NCBI RefSeq assembly: GCF_014201705.1 | Contig: NZ_JACHFA010000001.1 | Coordinates: 186,001 to 250,000, forward strand | DNA from: Borreliella spielmanii | GTDB lineage: Bacteria > Spirochaetota > Spirochaetia > Borreliales > Borreliaceae | Reading direction: 5' to 3' | Length of the DNA stretch: 64,000 nt | Shown: piece by piece, positions 16,674 to 28,339 of the stretch | How the letters are laid out: each line of letters starts with the position of its first letter | Position numbering within the stretch: the first letter of the stretch is position 1 | The notes under the pieces: model-generated | Told to the model about the DNA's origin: nothing | Database searches by the model: none | Seen by the model: the letters and a program-made list of their open reading frames with translations, nothing else | Position numbers and translations under genes: made by a program

Positions 16674-18245
16674 GTGAAGACAGCACACTGGGCAGATTTT
16701 TACGCAGAAAAAATAAAAAAAGAAAAAGGTCCAAAAAACTTATACACAGTAGCATCTGGAATTACTCCATCTGGAACTGTGCACATTGGTAATTTTAGAG
16801 AAGTTATCTCGGTAGACCTTGTAGCAAGAGCTTTAAAAGATTCTGGGTCAAAGGTAAGATTTATTTATTCTTGGGATAATTACGATGTATTTCGAAAAGT
16901 TCCCAAAAATATGCCAGAACAAGAACTTCTTACAACCTATTTAAGGCAAGCAATAACAAGAGTGCCTGACACAAGAAACCACAAAACAAGTTATGCAAGA
17001 GCTAATGAAATTGAATTTGAAAAATATTTACCCATAGTAGGGATCAATCCCGAATTCATCGACCAAAGTAAACAATATACCAACAGCGTTTATGCAAGTC
17101 AAATAAAATTTGCACTTAATCATAAAAAAGAACTGTCTGAGGCATTAAACGAATATAGAACTTCAAAGCTTGAAGAAAATTGGTATCCAATCAGTATATT
17201 TTGTACAAAGTGTAATAGAGATACAACAACTGTAAATAATTATGACAACCATTACTCTGTTGAGTACTCATGTGAATGTGGAAACCAAGAATCTCTAGAT
17301 ATAAGAACTACATGGGCCATTAAGCTTCCCTGGAGAATAGATTGGCCTATGAGATGGAAGTATGAAGAAGTTGACTTTGAACCTGCAGGCAAAGACCACC
17401 ACAGTAGCGGTGGTAGTTTTGATACATCTAAAAATATTGTAAAAATTTTTCAAGGCAATCCTCCTGTAACATTCCAATATGACTTTATTTCAATAAAAGG
17501 ACGTGGCGGAAAAATATCCTCCTCATCAGGAGATGTCATATCGCTCAAAGATGTTCTTGAAGTCTACACACCTGAGGTCACAAGATTTTTATTTGCCTCT
17601 ACAAGACCAAATACTGAATTTTCGATCTCATTTGATCTTGACGTAATTAAAATATACGAAGATTACGACAGGTTTGAGAGAATTTACTATGGTGTAGAAG
17701 ATATAAAAGAAGAAAAAAAAAGATCATTTAAAAGAATTTATGAGCTATCTCAACCATACATGCCAAGTAAAAGAATACCTTATCAAATAGGATTTAGACA
17801 TTTAAGTGTAATCTGCCAAATATTCGAAAATAATATAAATAAAATTTTAGATTACTTGAAAAACGTTCAAGAAGATCAAAAAGATAAACTAATCAATAAA
17901 ATCAAATGTGTAATTAATTGGGTAAGAGATTTTGCGCCCGAAGATTTTAAATTTTCATTAAGAGATAAATTTGATAATATAGAAATATTAAAAGAAAATA
18001 GCAAAAAAGCAATTAATGAACTTCTAGATTTTTTAAAGAAAAATTTTGAAGTTGCTACAGAGCAAGACATTCAAAACGAAATATATAAAATTTCAAGAGA
18101 AAATAATATAGAGCCCGCTTTGTTTTTTAAACAAATTTATAAAATTTTAATCGATAAAGAAAAAGGGCCAAAATTAGCCGGATTTATCAAAATAATTGGC
18201 ATTGATCGTTTTGAAAAGATTACAAGTAAATATATTAAACCTTAA
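16674..18245 (+). CDS. lysS: Lysyl-tRNA synthetase, class I (BB0659 equivalent)
   Basis: Charges tRNA-Lys. This is the archaeal-type class I enzyme, not the class II enzyme of most bacteria. It has HIGN at residues 37-40 ([10 protein letters not shown]), the KMSKS counterpart GGKISSSSG near 275-283, a Cys cluster (CTKC and CECG, ~177-205) for zinc, and the C-terminal helical anticodon region. Length 523 fits. The start is GTG with AGGA upstream; an overlapping ATG one base to the left is out of frame and hits a stop at once. Spirochaetes are a known bacterial group carrying this enzyme. Confidence 0.96.
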   Translation: MKTAHWADFYAEKIKKEKGPKNLYTVASGITPSGTVHIGNFREVISVDLVARALKDSGSKVRFIYSWDNYDVFRKVPKNMPEQELLTTYLRQAITRVPDTRNHKTSYARANEIEFEKYLPIVGINPEFIDQSKQYTNSVYASQIKFALNHKKELSEALNEYRTSKLEENWYPISIFCTKCNRDTTTVNNYDNHYSVEYSCECGNQESLDIRTTWAIKLPWRIDWPMRWKYEEVDFEPAGKDHHSSGGSFDTSKNIVKIFQGNPPVTFQYDFISIKGRGGKISSSSGDVISLKDVLEVYTPEVTRFLFASTRPNTEFSISFDLDVIKIYEDYDRFERIYYGVEDIKEEKKRSFKRIYELSQPYMPSKRIPYQIGFRHLSVICQIFENNINKILDYLKNVQEDQKDKLINKIKCVINWVRDFAPEDFKFSLRDKFDNIEILKENSKKAINELLDFLKKNFEVATEQDIQNEIYKISRENNIEPALFFKQIYKILIDKEKGPKLAGFIKIIGIDRFEKITSKYIKP

Positions 18246-18261
18246 AATAATAAAAAAAATA

Positions 18262-18288
18262 AATAAGTCATAATTAATATGACTTATT
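18262..18288. terminator. Palindromic terminator between lysS and gpmA
   Basis: Perfect 11-bp arms AATAAGTCATA / TATGACTTATT flank a 5-base loop. An A-rich run to the left becomes a U-tract for minus-strand transcription, so it should end gpmA and may also stop lysS. Confidence 0.75.
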
Positions 18289-18311
18289 AACACTTTAATA
18301 CCAAAAGGCCA

Positions 18312-19058
18312 TTACTTTAACTTTCCTTGACTAGCAACAGATTCCATTGCCTTTTTAATCTTGCTTTCATCACCTAAATAGTAATGTTTAATAGGATTTA
18401 AATCTTTATCTAATTCGTAAACTAAAGGAATACCCGTAGGAATGTTAAGCTTTAAAACATCTTCTTCGCTTAAATTATCAAGATATTTAACAAGGGCTCT
18501 TAAAGAATTGCCATGAGCAGCAACAATAACTTTTCTACCCTCAAGAACTTCTTTTGCAATCTCATCAGTCCAATAAGGAATAACTCTTGCAACAGTATCT
18601 TTAAGGCACTCTGTTGAAGGAAGTTCTTTTTTAGGAATATATTTATATCTTGGATCCTTTATTGGATGACGATCATCAGACTCATCTAAAGACATCGGGG
18701 GCACATCATAACTGCGTCTCCAAATTAAAACTTTATCTTCCCCATATTTTGCAGCTGTTTCCGACTTATTTAAACCTTGTAAAGCTCCATAGTGTCTCTC
18801 ATTTAATCTCCAAGTTTTTTTTACACTAATATAAGATTGGCCTAGTTCTCGCAAAATAATGTTTAAAGTATCATTGGCCCTTGACAATAAAGAACTAAAA
18901 GCAATATCAAAAGAATAACCTTCTTGCTTGAGAAGCAAACCAGCCTCCATAGCCTCATCGATACCCTTATCAGAAAGTTTAACATCTGTCCACCCAGTAA
19001 AAAGATTTTCTCTGTTCCACTCACTCTCTCCATGTCTTACTAAAACTAATTTATACAT
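18312..19058 (-). CDS. gpmA: 2,3-bisphosphoglycerate-dependent phosphoglycerate mutase (BB0658 equivalent)
   Basis: Interconverts 3- and 2-phosphoglycerate in glycolysis, the main energy route here. [10 protein letters not shown] carries the phospho-accepting His (H9), [13 protein letters not shown] and RRSYDVPPP-like RRSYDVPPM bind substrate, and [10 protein letters not shown] carries the second His. The start chosen gives 248 residues, the normal dPGM length: this ATG has AGGAG five bases upstream, unlike an in-frame ATG at 19073. Confidence 0.96.
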   Translation of the reverse strand: MYKLVLVRHGESEWNRENLFTGWTDVKLSDKGIDEAMEAGLLLKQEGYSFDIAFSSLLSRANDTLNIILRELGQSYISVKKTWRLNERHYGALQGLNKSETAAKYGEDKVLIWRRSYDVPPMSLDESDDRHPIKDPRYKYIPKKELPSTECLKDTVARVIPYWTDEIAKEVLEGRKVIVAAHGNSLRALVKYLDNLSEEDVLKLNIPTGIPLVYELDKDLNPIKHYYLGDESKIKKAMESVASQGKLK

Positions 19059-19098
19059 AAAATCTCCTAGCATATTATTTTACTTATTAATACTAATA

Positions 19099-19126
19099 AT
19101 TATAAATTAGCACAAAATCTAGTCAA
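19099..19126 (-). promoter_or_regulatory. Sigma-70 promoter of gpmA
   Basis: On the minus strand TTGACT (19121-19126) is followed after 16 bases by TATAAT (19099-19104). This predicts a leader of about 34 bases before the gpmA start. Confidence 0.65.
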
Positions 19127-19202
19127 GATTTAAACCTTAATCAAATAATGATATACTTTAAAATACATTGGGCTTTAAATTAATTCAAACAAGGAAAAAA
19201 TT

Positions 19203-19889
19203 ATGGAAAATCAAAAAATTTTGGTAGCAAAATACGCAATTGATCACTACATTAAAAGCAATATGAACCTTGGAATCGGAACAGGTACAACTGTTTATCA
19301 TGCAATAAAATATTTAATCGAAAAGCTAAAATCGGGTAACTTAAAAAATTTAAAATTCTATACAACAAGTAACGATACAAAATATTTACTCTCAAAAGAA
19401 CAAATTCCTTATGAATCAAATTTTTCAAAGCTTAACAAAAATCTAGACATTGCAATTGATGGGGCTGATGAAATTCTATTAGAAAAAAAAAGCTTAATAA
19501 AAGGAATGGGGGGAGCACATCTAATGGAAAAAGTAATAGCTTACAATTCAGAAACATTGCTAATAATAGCAGATGAAACAAAAATTGTAAAAAAATTGGG
19601 AACAAAAATGCCTATTCCAATAGAAGTTGCCCAAAATGCTGTTGGCTTTATTATGACTAGACTTGAAGAAATGAATTTAGACACAACTTTAAGAATTTGT
19701 AACGAAAAAAAAGGACCTATTATAACTGATAATAATAATTATATTTTAGATGTAAAAATGCACGTAGAAAATCCTGAAGGAGCAGAAAAATACTTTAAAC
19801 TGTTTCCAGGCATACTTGAAATTGGGATATTTAATCATAAAAACACAAAAATAGTTTATTACCAAAACAAACAAATTAAGGAAGCCTGA
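19203..19889 (+). CDS. rpiA: Ribose-5-phosphate isomerase A (BB0657 equivalent)
   Basis: Converts ribose 5-phosphate to ribulose 5-phosphate in the pentose phosphate pathway. Family signatures are [12 protein letters not shown] (phosphate loop), IDGADEI (catalytic Asp region) and [12 protein letters not shown], where most RpiA enzymes have KGGGGAL. Length 228 is normal. The ATG has AAGGA seven bases upstream. It is divergent from gpmA and its last 14 bases overlap the tail of the HemW-like gene on the other strand. Confidence 0.95.
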   Translation: MENQKILVAKYAIDHYIKSNMNLGIGTGTTVYHAIKYLIEKLKSGNLKNLKFYTTSNDTKYLLSKEQIPYESNFSKLNKNLDIAIDGADEILLEKKSLIKGMGGAHLMEKVIAYNSETLLIIADETKIVKKLGTKMPIPIEVAQNAVGFIMTRLEEMNLDTTLRICNEKKGPIITDNNNYILDVKMHVENPEGAEKYFKLFPGILEIGIFNHKNTKIVYYQNKQIKEA

Positions 19890-21009
19890 ACTTCACTTTA
19901 AAAAAGTTATCATCAAAATAGTTTATAATTTTTACTAAATAAAAATCTAACTTAAACCTTTCATACCCTTTTAACAACAACATATTATTATCAAAAACAA
20001 ACTTTCTACTTAAATTTGAGCAATAATTAATAAACTGAAAAAATTGTTCTTCATTATAATCAAATTTAAGCCTAAGAGACCGTAAATTAACACCTTGAAT
20101 GGTTCCAAGCCCTTGAATAAAATGATAAATAAAAAACTCTAAATCTTCTATCAATTTAAACGTTACAGGGTAATTATTTGCTTTAACAAAACCACTATCT
20201 TTTCTAATCAAAGCCCTTACATTATTATTCTTATCATTACAGAAAAGCAAGCTTACAGCGTGTAATCCTAATCCCAAATATGGTTTTAACTCCCAATTTA
20301 GCTTATTATGTTTACTCTCATGACCTTTCAACGCAAAATTAGTAATTTCATAATTAATATAACCATTAGATTCTAAACGCTCTAAAGCATAAAACCACAG
20401 CTTTTCTGAATCAATACTATTATTAAAATCTCTTAAAATAAAGCCTTCTTCTTCACATATAAAATCACTAAAACAAATATGCTCAGGCATATACAAGAGC
20501 AATTCTTTTAAATCAAACTTGAGATAAGACTTTGTTTGCAAAGGCATATTAATCGTCATATCAATACTTAAATCAAAAGGAAATTTTCTAATATTGTTAA
20601 TTAGAATATTCATTTTTTCATAAGAAATTTCAGGAATTCCCATAATCTTTCTAAATTTTAAAGAAAAGCTTTGAACACCAAGATTAATTCGAGTAATACA
20701 AAATTCATCTAAAAGTTTAAATTTTTCAAAATCAACATACCCCGGAATCATTTCTAAAGTAAATTCTTCTAATAAAGCCAAATTAATATATTTGGATAAA
20801 GAAGTAAAAATAAATTTTAAATCATTCTGGCTACACAAACAAAAGTCTAGATGCTTAATGTACAGTGTTTTTATAGTTGGATGATCTAATAAGGTTAAAT
20901 GATATTTTAATTCCTCTAAAATTCTATTAAAAATGCTAAAATCTTTACAACAAAATGACATATTAATATAAAGACTTAACTCGATAAGAGGTAAAAGATC
21001 TACTATCAT
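19876..21009 (-). CDS. HemW/HemN-like radical-SAM homologue lacking the iron-sulfur motif (BB0656 equivalent)
   Basis: The overall layout (377 residues, N-terminal SLYI strand, middle barrel with GVQSFS, C-terminal HemN-like region) is that of HemW, once annotated as oxygen-independent coproporphyrinogen oxidase. However, the cluster motif CxxxCxxC is replaced by C20-xxx-F24-xx-F27 (FCCKDFSIF), and the SAM-binding GGGTPS is replaced by KHLDFCL. It therefore cannot bind a radical-SAM [4Fe-4S] cluster in the usual way. The reading frame is intact, so it is either a repurposed protein or a slowly decaying relic. It overlaps rpiA tail to tail by 14 bases and is divergent from the dnaJ-like gene. 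Confidence 0.8.
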   Translation of the reverse strand: MIVDLLPLIELSLYINMSFCCKDFSIFNRILEELKYHLTLLDHPTIKTLYIKHLDFCLCSQNDLKFIFTSLSKYINLALLEEFTLEMIPGYVDFEKFKLLDEFCITRINLGVQSFSLKFRKIMGIPEISYEKMNILINNIRKFPFDLSIDMTINMPLQTKSYLKFDLKELLLYMPEHICFSDFICEEEGFILRDFNNSIDSEKLWFYALERLESNGYINYEITNFALKGHESKHNKLNWELKPYLGLGLHAVSLLFCNDKNNNVRALIRKDSGFVKANNYPVTFKLIEDLEFFIYHFIQGLGTIQGVNLRSLRLKFDYNEEQFFQFINYCSNLSRKFVFDNNMLLLKGYERFKLDFYLVKIINYFDDNFFKVKFRLP

Positions 21010-21106
21010 AATTGGTCTTTTAAAAATTTAAGTTTAATTATAACATATATAAAGTATAAATATTAAAAAATATAATAAATAAAGGGGATTTGTAGGAGAT
21101 TTTTTA

Positions 21107-21937
21107 ATGACCAAAGATTATTATAATGTACTAGGAATACAAAAAAATGCTAGTAATGAAGAAATTAAAAAAGCTTATAAAAAATTGGCAATAAAATATC
21201 ACCCGGACAAAAACAAAGGAAACAAAATAGCTGAAGAAAAGTTTAAAGAAATAAATGAGGCTTATGAAATTTTATCTTCTCCTGATAAAAAAAGAAATTA
21301 CGACACTTTAGGTAGCACCAATTTTAACAGCAATAACGACCATTTTGAAAGAGAATTTAGCAGCTCGAGATTTAGCAATTTTGAAGATTTAGATTTTTTT
21401 TCTAAAATCTTTAGTGGATCTTCAAGAAGAACAACAGACAAAGAAATAACTGTAAATATTTCACTTTATGATGCTTATATGGGAAGTAAAAAAATACTAC
21501 TTATAAACAATAAAAAAATCGAAATAATAATCCCAAAAGGAACATTAGAAACAACTAAAATAAAAATAAACAACAAAGGACCTATTAACCCAATTTCCGG
21601 AATAAGGGAAAGCTTAATAGTTAAATTTACTATATCAAACTATAAAAAATTTAAACTAAATGGAAAAACCTTAGAAACAACAATAGAAGTTTATCCATGG
21701 GAAATGGCTTTGGGTTGCGAAAAATTATTTGAAACAATTGAGGGGAAAAAAATAAAACTTAAAATTCCTTCGGACGCAAAAAATGGAGAAATTCTAAACT
21801 TAAAAGGACTAGGAATGCCTATAATTGGAAGCAGCTCAAAAAGAGACCTTAAAGTCACTTTGATAGTAAAAATTCCCAAAATAATAAATAACGAAGTAAA
21901 AATTATTTACGAAAGATTAAAAGAGATATACAGTTAA
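21107..21937 (+). CDS. DnaJ-like co-chaperone without zinc finger (BB0655 equivalent)
   Basis: J-domain protein that would stimulate DnaK ATPase. Residues 1-70 form the J domain with HPD at 32-34 (KYHPDKNKG). A short Ser/Asn/Phe-rich linker follows, then a DnaJ C-terminal substrate-binding region (~130-270). There is no CxxCxGxG zinc-finger block, so it is CbpA/type II-like and not the canonical DnaJ. The ATG has GGAG eight bases upstream and a TATAAT at 21071-21076. Its last 4 bases overlap the next, convergent gene. Confidence 0.9.
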   Translation: MTKDYYNVLGIQKNASNEEIKKAYKKLAIKYHPDKNKGNKIAEEKFKEINEAYEILSSPDKKRNYDTLGSTNFNSNNDHFEREFSSSRFSNFEDLDFFSKIFSGSSRRTTDKEITVNISLYDAYMGSKKILLINNKKIEIIIPKGTLETTKIKINNKGPINPISGIRESLIVKFTISNYKKFKLNGKTLETTIEVYPWEMALGCEKLFETIEGKKIKLKIPSDAKNGEILNLKGLGMPIIGSSSKRDLKVTLIVKIPKIINNEVKIIYERLKEIYS

Positions 21938-23076
21938 AGTGTTTCTGAAAATAAATGACCAAAGTTTTTCAAATTTGCCTCCCACCCTAACCTATATTCA
22001 TTAAATTTATTTATCTTAGACTCGTATTCTTTGATTCCATCCTCAATATTATCAAAATTCTTGACAATATCCACCGAAAATTGAAAAACATCCCCTTGTC
22101 GGGGAGCAAGAGTAAAAAAAGCAAATTTCCAATTTCCAGAATTTATAGTAGATACAATCCTTTTCTGAAAAACATAATCGGAAATTAAAACAAATTTTTG
22201 AAACTCTTTTCTTCGTAAATAAATAAGCTCATTCCACTCATTAAAAATAGCGTCTGGTAATTCGTTTAAACCAATCTCAATTATATTATTGATAGATAAA
22301 AGAATTTGTAAAATTTCCAATAAATTTAAATAATAACTATCAAAACATTGAATTGTAATTTCAAGCAAAGCAATTTTTATAAGAAGTTTAGAAATGTCAA
22401 GACTATGATATTTCATAATTTTATCAATTCTATCTTTTGTATGGTCTATAATAAATTTTTTATGAGTTTCTTTAATATTAGTACTTTTTTTAATTTGCTC
22501 TACTTTTTCATAATAATCATTAATTTCTTTATTAATTACATCTAAATTATTACTATTAGCCTCATTGGAAAAAAAATCCAACGAATTACTAAGTCGCACT
22601 AAAAATTCTTCTTGAATAAAGAACGTAGCAATTCTTATACAAGAAAATGGGGCTTTGCTCTTTTTTTCAAAATTTTCAATTTTTTGTTTAAGATCTACCC
22701 TAAAATTTAAATATTTAAGTTTATCTAAAAATTTATTAAAATGGGAAACATCTTCTAATAATTCATCTTCTTGAATATCTAAAAATTCTGAATGGGGATG
22801 ATATTTCCTTATCAAATTTTTAATAATAAGCAAAGTATCTAAAAAAATAGCTTTATTAGCATCCCAAGATTTACTGACGCTGGGATTAAAATCTCTATAA
22901 ATCTTATCCAAAAACACAAGCTTATCTTTAAGCAAATTGGCATCATTAATAAGACTTGATTGCTCTCGATAAGAGTAATAGTTTATTAAACTATACCTAA
23001 AAATGCTAAAATTAAGATATTTTTGAAAATCAAAAAATCTATAAAATCCTAATGAACCAAAATCAAAAAACTTCAT
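21934..23076 (-). CDS. Conserved Borrelia protein of unknown function (BB0654 equivalent)
   Basis: 380 residues, no signal peptide and no clear membrane span. It is largely helical, with Lys/Glu-rich heptad-like stretches around 95-200 (for example [17 protein letters not shown]), and aromatic-rich N- and C-termini ([15 protein letters not shown] at the start). I recognise no family. It starts 25 bases after secF on the same strand, so it may be the last gene of the secD-secF transcript. No clear ribosome site precedes the ATG. Confidence 0.68.
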   Translation of the reverse strand: MKFFDFGSLGFYRFFDFQKYLNFSIFRYSLINYYSYREQSSLINDANLLKDKLVFLDKIYRDFNPSVSKSWDANKAIFLDTLLIIKNLIRKYHPHSEFLDIQEDELLEDVSHFNKFLDKLKYLNFRVDLKQKIENFEKKSKAPFSCIRIATFFIQEEFLVRLSNSLDFFSNEANSNNLDVINKEINDYYEKVEQIKKSTNIKETHKKFIIDHTKDRIDKIMKYHSLDISKLLIKIALLEITIQCFDSYYLNLLEILQILLSINNIIEIGLNELPDAIFNEWNELIYLRRKEFQKFVLISDYVFQKRIVSTINSGNWKFAFFTLAPRQGDVFQFSVDIVKNFDNIEDGIKEYESKINKFNEYRLGWEANLKNFGHLFSETL

Positions 23077-23101
23077 GTCACAATATCATCTTATTCAAGT
23101 T

Positions 23102-24001
23102 CTACTTTATCTTTTTATACAGATTTAAAAGTATTGGAGACGCTATGAACACAGAAGAATAAGTTCCAACAATTACCCCTACCATAAATACTAAAGAAAA
23201 ATCTTTTATAGGCCCTTCAGTAAACACATAAATAGAAAATACTGCAACAAATGTTGTAACTGATGTTAAAACAGTCCTTGATAAAGTTTGACTAATACTT
23301 ATATTTAACACATTTAAAAATGTATTGTCGGTTAATCGCTTAACATTATCTCTAATCCTATCAAAAATAATTATTGTGTCATTTAAAGAATACCCGATAA
23401 TCGTTAATATTGCCACAATAATATAGCTATTAATCTCTATTCTAAATGCTCCTAAAAAAGCAGCTATAAAAAATATATCATGAAATGTTGAAAGTATAGA
23501 AGCAAGAGCATAACTTAGCTTAAATCTTAAAGTTATATAAATCAAAATCAGACCAAATGTTCCTAATACTAAAAATATTGACTTACTTCTTAAAGTATAA
23601 GAAAAACTTGAATCAATAAAATAAGAATCCAAAACTTCAATATTAACATTAAATGCTTTTTTAAGTTCATCAATTATTGTTTTTTGCACTTCTGTTTTAA
23701 AAGCATAATCAATGATATCTGACTTTACCATAATGGAAAATTCACTTTTATTCTTATTAGACGAAAAAATGCTATTAACCTCTAAGGCCTTATAAATCGG
23801 GGAGAATATTTTTTTAATTTCATTTTCTTTAATATCTGATTTTTCTATTGAAAGATTAATATTAACTCTAGGAGAAAAATCTATTCCCCAATTGTATCCA
23901 CCATGATAAAAAAAAGTATAAATAAGCCCAATCAAAGTCAAAATAACACTAACAATTAAAACATTGCTTCCATATTTTAAAAAATTAATTACTCTTTGCA
24001 T
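23102..24001 (-). CDS. secF: Protein translocase subunit SecF (BB0653 equivalent)
   Basis: Inner-membrane partner of SecD that helps complete Sec-dependent export using the proton gradient. The 299-residue protein has an N-terminal span, a periplasmic domain (~35-130) and five further spans. Typical SecF stretches are GGYNWGIDFSP, ILTIIGYSLNDTIIIFDRIRDN and SVTTFVAVFSIY. Its start overlaps the end of secD by 17 bases, so translation is coupled. Confidence 0.95.
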   Translation of the reverse strand: MQRVINFLKYGSNVLIVSVILTLIGLIYTFFYHGGYNWGIDFSPRVNINLSIEKSDIKENEIKKIFSPIYKALEVNSIFSSNKNKSEFSIMVKSDIIDYAFKTEVQKTIIDELKKAFNVNIEVLDSYFIDSSFSYTLRSKSIFLVLGTFGLILIYITLRFKLSYALASILSTFHDIFFIAAFLGAFRIEINSYIIVAILTIIGYSLNDTIIIFDRIRDNVKRLTDNTFLNVLNISISQTLSRTVLTSVTTFVAVFSIYVFTEGPIKDFSLVFMVGVIVGTYSSVFIASPILLNLYKKIK

Positions 24002-25745
24002 ATTTTGAACTCCAAGATATACTTATAAATTTGCTTTTTCTAACAGATATGATAAATTCCAAAATAAATCTTGAAAAAATCAAACTACTAAAAAGGGATG
24101 CCACAATTCCAACAGAAAGAGACCATGCAAAACCTTGAATAACTCCAGTTCCAAGAAGAGTTAAAAAAAGAACCGCAATAAATGTTGTTATATTTGCATC
24201 CATAATAGATAAAAAGGCTTTTTTAAAACCATCTTCAAAAGCTTTTTCAAATTTTCTGCCTTCTCTAATTTCTTCTTTAATTCTCTCATAAATGACTATA
24301 TTTATGTCCACAGCCATGCCCATTGTCAAAATAAGACCTGCAATACTTGTTAAAGTTAACGTAAAATTAAAGGCCGACAATATTGCTAAAATTAAAAATA
24401 CATTATAAATAACAAGTGAAAACCCAGCTACAAAGCCACTCAATCCATAATAAACACACATAAACAAAAAAACCAAACAAAGAGCAAGCACAGAAGCCTT
24501 AATACCAAGATCAATAGTCTTAGCACCAAGAGTAGGTCCTATTATTCTCAAATCATCTATTTTAATCTCAACTGGAAAAGCTGCGGTTTTAAACACTAAC
24601 GCAAGATCTAAAGCCTCTTTTTTATCAAAAGAATCGCCTTGAATTGAAACATTGCCACCAGTAATAGCATATCCAATTCCCGCCACAGACTTAATTTTTC
24701 CTTCCATAACAACGGCCAAAGACTTTCCAACATTTTTTTGAGTAAATTTAAAAAATTTTTCACTCCCATCAACATCAAGGTTAAAAGCAACAATATCTCG
24801 ACCTGTTCTAGGATCATTAGAAACCCCAGCATCTTTAATATGCGCACCATCAAATGAATTCTCAGGACTTACATCAACTACATAATAACGAACTGATGAC
24901 TCATCATCCACCCCATACGGATCTTTAACATACCAAGGAAAAATTTGTTTACTATCCGGGAGATTCATATTTGCCTGAATTTCAGCAATAGAAAAAAGAG
25001 AACCCGCTTCTAAAATTTTTTTTTGCAAAATAGATGTTGACTCGTCATCAACCACATAAAAAGTCAAATTGCCTTTCCCACTCAAAAGAGTACTTACCCT
25101 GCTCTCATCTTTTTCTCCAGGAATATCTAAGAAAATTTTATTTCCCCCAGCTTCTCTTGCAATTTTAGGCTCTGTAAGTCCGAACCTATCTACCCTATCC
25201 TTAAGAATTTGCATTATACGATAAATAGCATCTTCTTTCTCAGCAAAGCTTAAAGAACGCCCTAATTTTTTTTCAACACTTGAATAATCAAGAGAAATAG
25301 TAACACTCATCCCTCCAGACAAATCAAGTCCAAGATGTATTATTCTGCTTTTACTCTTCTTTATGTTTTCATAATGCCTATAAATCTCTAAACTTACTTC
25401 CCCCATATCCGAATCAGTCAAAAATCCTTCACGCAAAGATTTAGCAGTAAAAAAATTAGGGGGGATTTTCATTGAAGACTTATAATTATTTTTTGCTATT
25501 GGAATCAAATAAGACATACTAGCCGGAATACTGCTATTGGGATCTTTATGATACAATTCCTTAAGTTTAACAAGATCATCCAAAGCTTTTTTCTTTGAAT
25601 AATCCCTTAAAGCCTCTTGCGAATATGAGCTTATTTTTTTATCCTCAATGCTCATAAAAAAATACCACTTTAAAGTCGGAAATATTAAAAGACACGCAAA
25701 AAACGTCACCAGCAATATTAATATAAGCTTAGATCCTTTTTTCAT
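23985..25745 (-). CDS. secD: Protein translocase subunit SecD (BB0652 equivalent)
   Basis: 586-residue partner of SecF. It has an N-terminal span, a large periplasmic region containing GLDLSGGMSVTI and the DRVDRFGLTEPKI stretch, and a six-span C-terminal block with GLILTMGMAVDINIVIYERIKEE and FIAVLFLTLLGTG. The ATG has AAGGA nine bases upstream. Gene order yajC-secD-secF is the usual bacterial one. Confidence 0.96.
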   Translation of the reverse strand: MKKGSKLILILLVTFFACLLIFPTLKWYFFMSIEDKKISSYSQEALRDYSKKKALDDLVKLKELYHKDPNSSIPASMSYLIPIAKNNYKSSMKIPPNFFTAKSLREGFLTDSDMGEVSLEIYRHYENIKKSKSRIIHLGLDLSGGMSVTISLDYSSVEKKLGRSLSFAEKEDAIYRIMQILKDRVDRFGLTEPKIAREAGGNKIFLDIPGEKDESRVSTLLSGKGNLTFYVVDDESTSILQKKILEAGSLFSIAEIQANMNLPDSKQIFPWYVKDPYGVDDESSVRYYVVDVSPENSFDGAHIKDAGVSNDPRTGRDIVAFNLDVDGSEKFFKFTQKNVGKSLAVVMEGKIKSVAGIGYAITGGNVSIQGDSFDKKEALDLALVFKTAAFPVEIKIDDLRIIGPTLGAKTIDLGIKASVLALCLVFLFMCVYYGLSGFVAGFSLVIYNVFLILAILSAFNFTLTLTSIAGLILTMGMAVDINIVIYERIKEEIREGRKFEKAFEDGFKKAFLSIMDANITTFIAVLFLTLLGTGVIQGFAWSLSVGIVASLFSSLIFSRFILEFIISVRKSKFISISWSSKYAKSN

Positions 25746-25810
25746 TATATAAATCCTTAAAATTTTTAAAAAATACCATTATTAGCTACCAGTTCTAATT
25801 TTACCTTAAG

Positions 25811-25830
25811 TTATAATACCTTATAATACC
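25811..25830. repeat. Perfect 10-bp tandem repeat across the yajC stop codon
   Basis: TTATAATACC occurs twice in tandem (25811-25820 and 25821-25830). On the minus strand this reads GGTATTATAA twice, with the first copy supplying the stop of yajC. Confidence 0.85.
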
Positions 25831-26135
25831 TTTTTAACTTCATTTTTTTCGGACAAAACTTTATCAATAGAGTTTTTTATAAATACTGCTTCAATATTTG
25901 GACTTAATTCCAAAATAACATCCGTATCACCTAGTTTTTTTACAACTCCAAAAATTCCACCTATTGTTAACACCTTATCACCTTTTTTTAGATTTTTTAT
26001 CATTTCTTTTTTATTCTTTTCTTCCTTGCGCTGAGGAGATATCACTAAAAACCAAAATATAGCAATAACAGGCACAAAAACTAAAAAACTTCGTAAAAAG
26101 CTACTATTGCCGCTAAATTCTTGCAATAAAAACAC
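25821..26135 (-). CDS. yajC: Preprotein translocase accessory subunit YajC (BB0651 equivalent)
   Basis: Small single-span membrane protein associated with SecDF. Residues ~15-34 form the membrane helix (FLVFVPVIAIFWFLVISPQ), followed by the basic segment RKEEKNKKEM and a KGDKVLTIGGIFGVV domain typical of YajC. The start is GTG, preceded closely by AAAGGAGG; a TTG three codons later is possible. It lies upstream of secD in the same operon. Confidence 0.93.
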   Translation of the reverse strand: MFLLQEFSGNSSFLRSFLVFVPVIAIFWFLVISPQRKEEKNKKEMIKNLKKGDKVLTIGGIFGVVKKLGDTDVILELSPNIEAVFIKNSIDKVLSEKNEVKKVL

Positions 26136-26148
26136 AAAACCTCCTTTA

Positions 26149-26445
26149 CTATACGTATGTCACTTTTATCTTATTAATATCATCAGGATAAACCACTCCA
26201 AATAAAAGCTTAAAGTCGTCTTTTTTAGTATAATTAGAATTACTTATTTTATTGTACTCTTCAATTAAATAATTAATAAGAGCATCGTCATTTCTATAAA
26301 GGGCCTTACTAAAAGCACTCCTATAAAGCCCAAGTTCAAAAAGTTCTTTAACGCTTTTACCTTTATTTTCTCTTAAAAGCTGCCTATCTACTATTGCTCT
26401 TGAACAATCGTACCCTATACAAAAAACAAATTCATCCTCACTCAA
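26149..26445 (-). CDS. Small conserved protein of unknown function (BB0650 equivalent)
   Basis: About 98 residues, acidic to neutral and soluble-looking, with no family I recognise (contains CIGYDCSRAIVDRQLL and ends DDINKIKVTYV). I chose the TTG at 26443-26445 because AAAGGA lies six bases upstream. A longer reading from GTG at 26496 would run through the groEL terminator hairpin and adds a Cys/Trp-rich stretch that looks non-coding. It precedes yajC by 13 bases. Confidence 0.6.
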   Translation of the reverse strand: MSEDEFVFCIGYDCSRAIVDRQLLRENKGKSVKELFELGLYRSAFSKALYRNDDALINYLIEEYNKISNSNYTKKDDFKLLFGVVYPDDINKIKVTYV

Positions 26446-26470
26446 AATAATTCCTTTAAATAATAAAATA

Positions 26471-26503
26471 TTCCACCGGCAAAAACACAAATTCACCGGT
26501 GAA
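26471..26503 (-). terminator. groEL terminator hairpin
   Basis: On the minus strand TTCACCGG and CCGGTGGAA pair with one bulged base around a 16-base loop, followed by TATTTTATTATTT. The right arm also lies in a perfect 12-bp palindrome TTCACCGGTGAA (26492-26503). It follows the groEL stop by 8 bases. Confidence 0.65.
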
Positions 26504-26511
26504 ACTTTAAT

Positions 26512-28182
<1,671 letters not shown>

Positions 28183-28193
28183 TTATATTTAAC

Positions 28194-28233
28194 ATTATAA
28201 GATTAACATAAACTTAATACATTCGCTATAGCG
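28194..28233 (-). promoter_or_regulatory. groEL promoter with upstream palindrome
   Basis: A -10 TATAAT lies at 28194-28199 on the minus strand. A perfect 10-bp palindrome CGCTATAGCG (28224-28233) lies just upstream of the poor -35 region. It is not the CIRCE element (TTAGCACTC-N9-GAGTGCTAA), so any heat-shock operator here would be different. Confidence 0.5.
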
Positions 28234-28290
28234 TATTGATCCATATATCAAAAAATACAAAATATACAAAACCAGTACAAATTTTTATTA

Positions 28291-28296
28291 TATAAT
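28291..28296 (+). promoter_or_regulatory. Candidate -10 of the gene divergent from groEL
   Basis: TATAAT predicts a transcript start near 28303, leaving about 36 bases of leader before the ATG at 28340. No clear -35 was seen. Confidence 0.4.
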
Positions 28297-28339
28297 ATAA
28301 ATATTGAGCAGATCTTTACATCATAAAGATAAAGAATTT

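Noticed and set aside
26446-26496. Longer form of the small gene after groEL starting at GTG
   Set aside because: It would translate through the groEL terminator hairpin, while a well-spaced TTG with AAAGGA follows.
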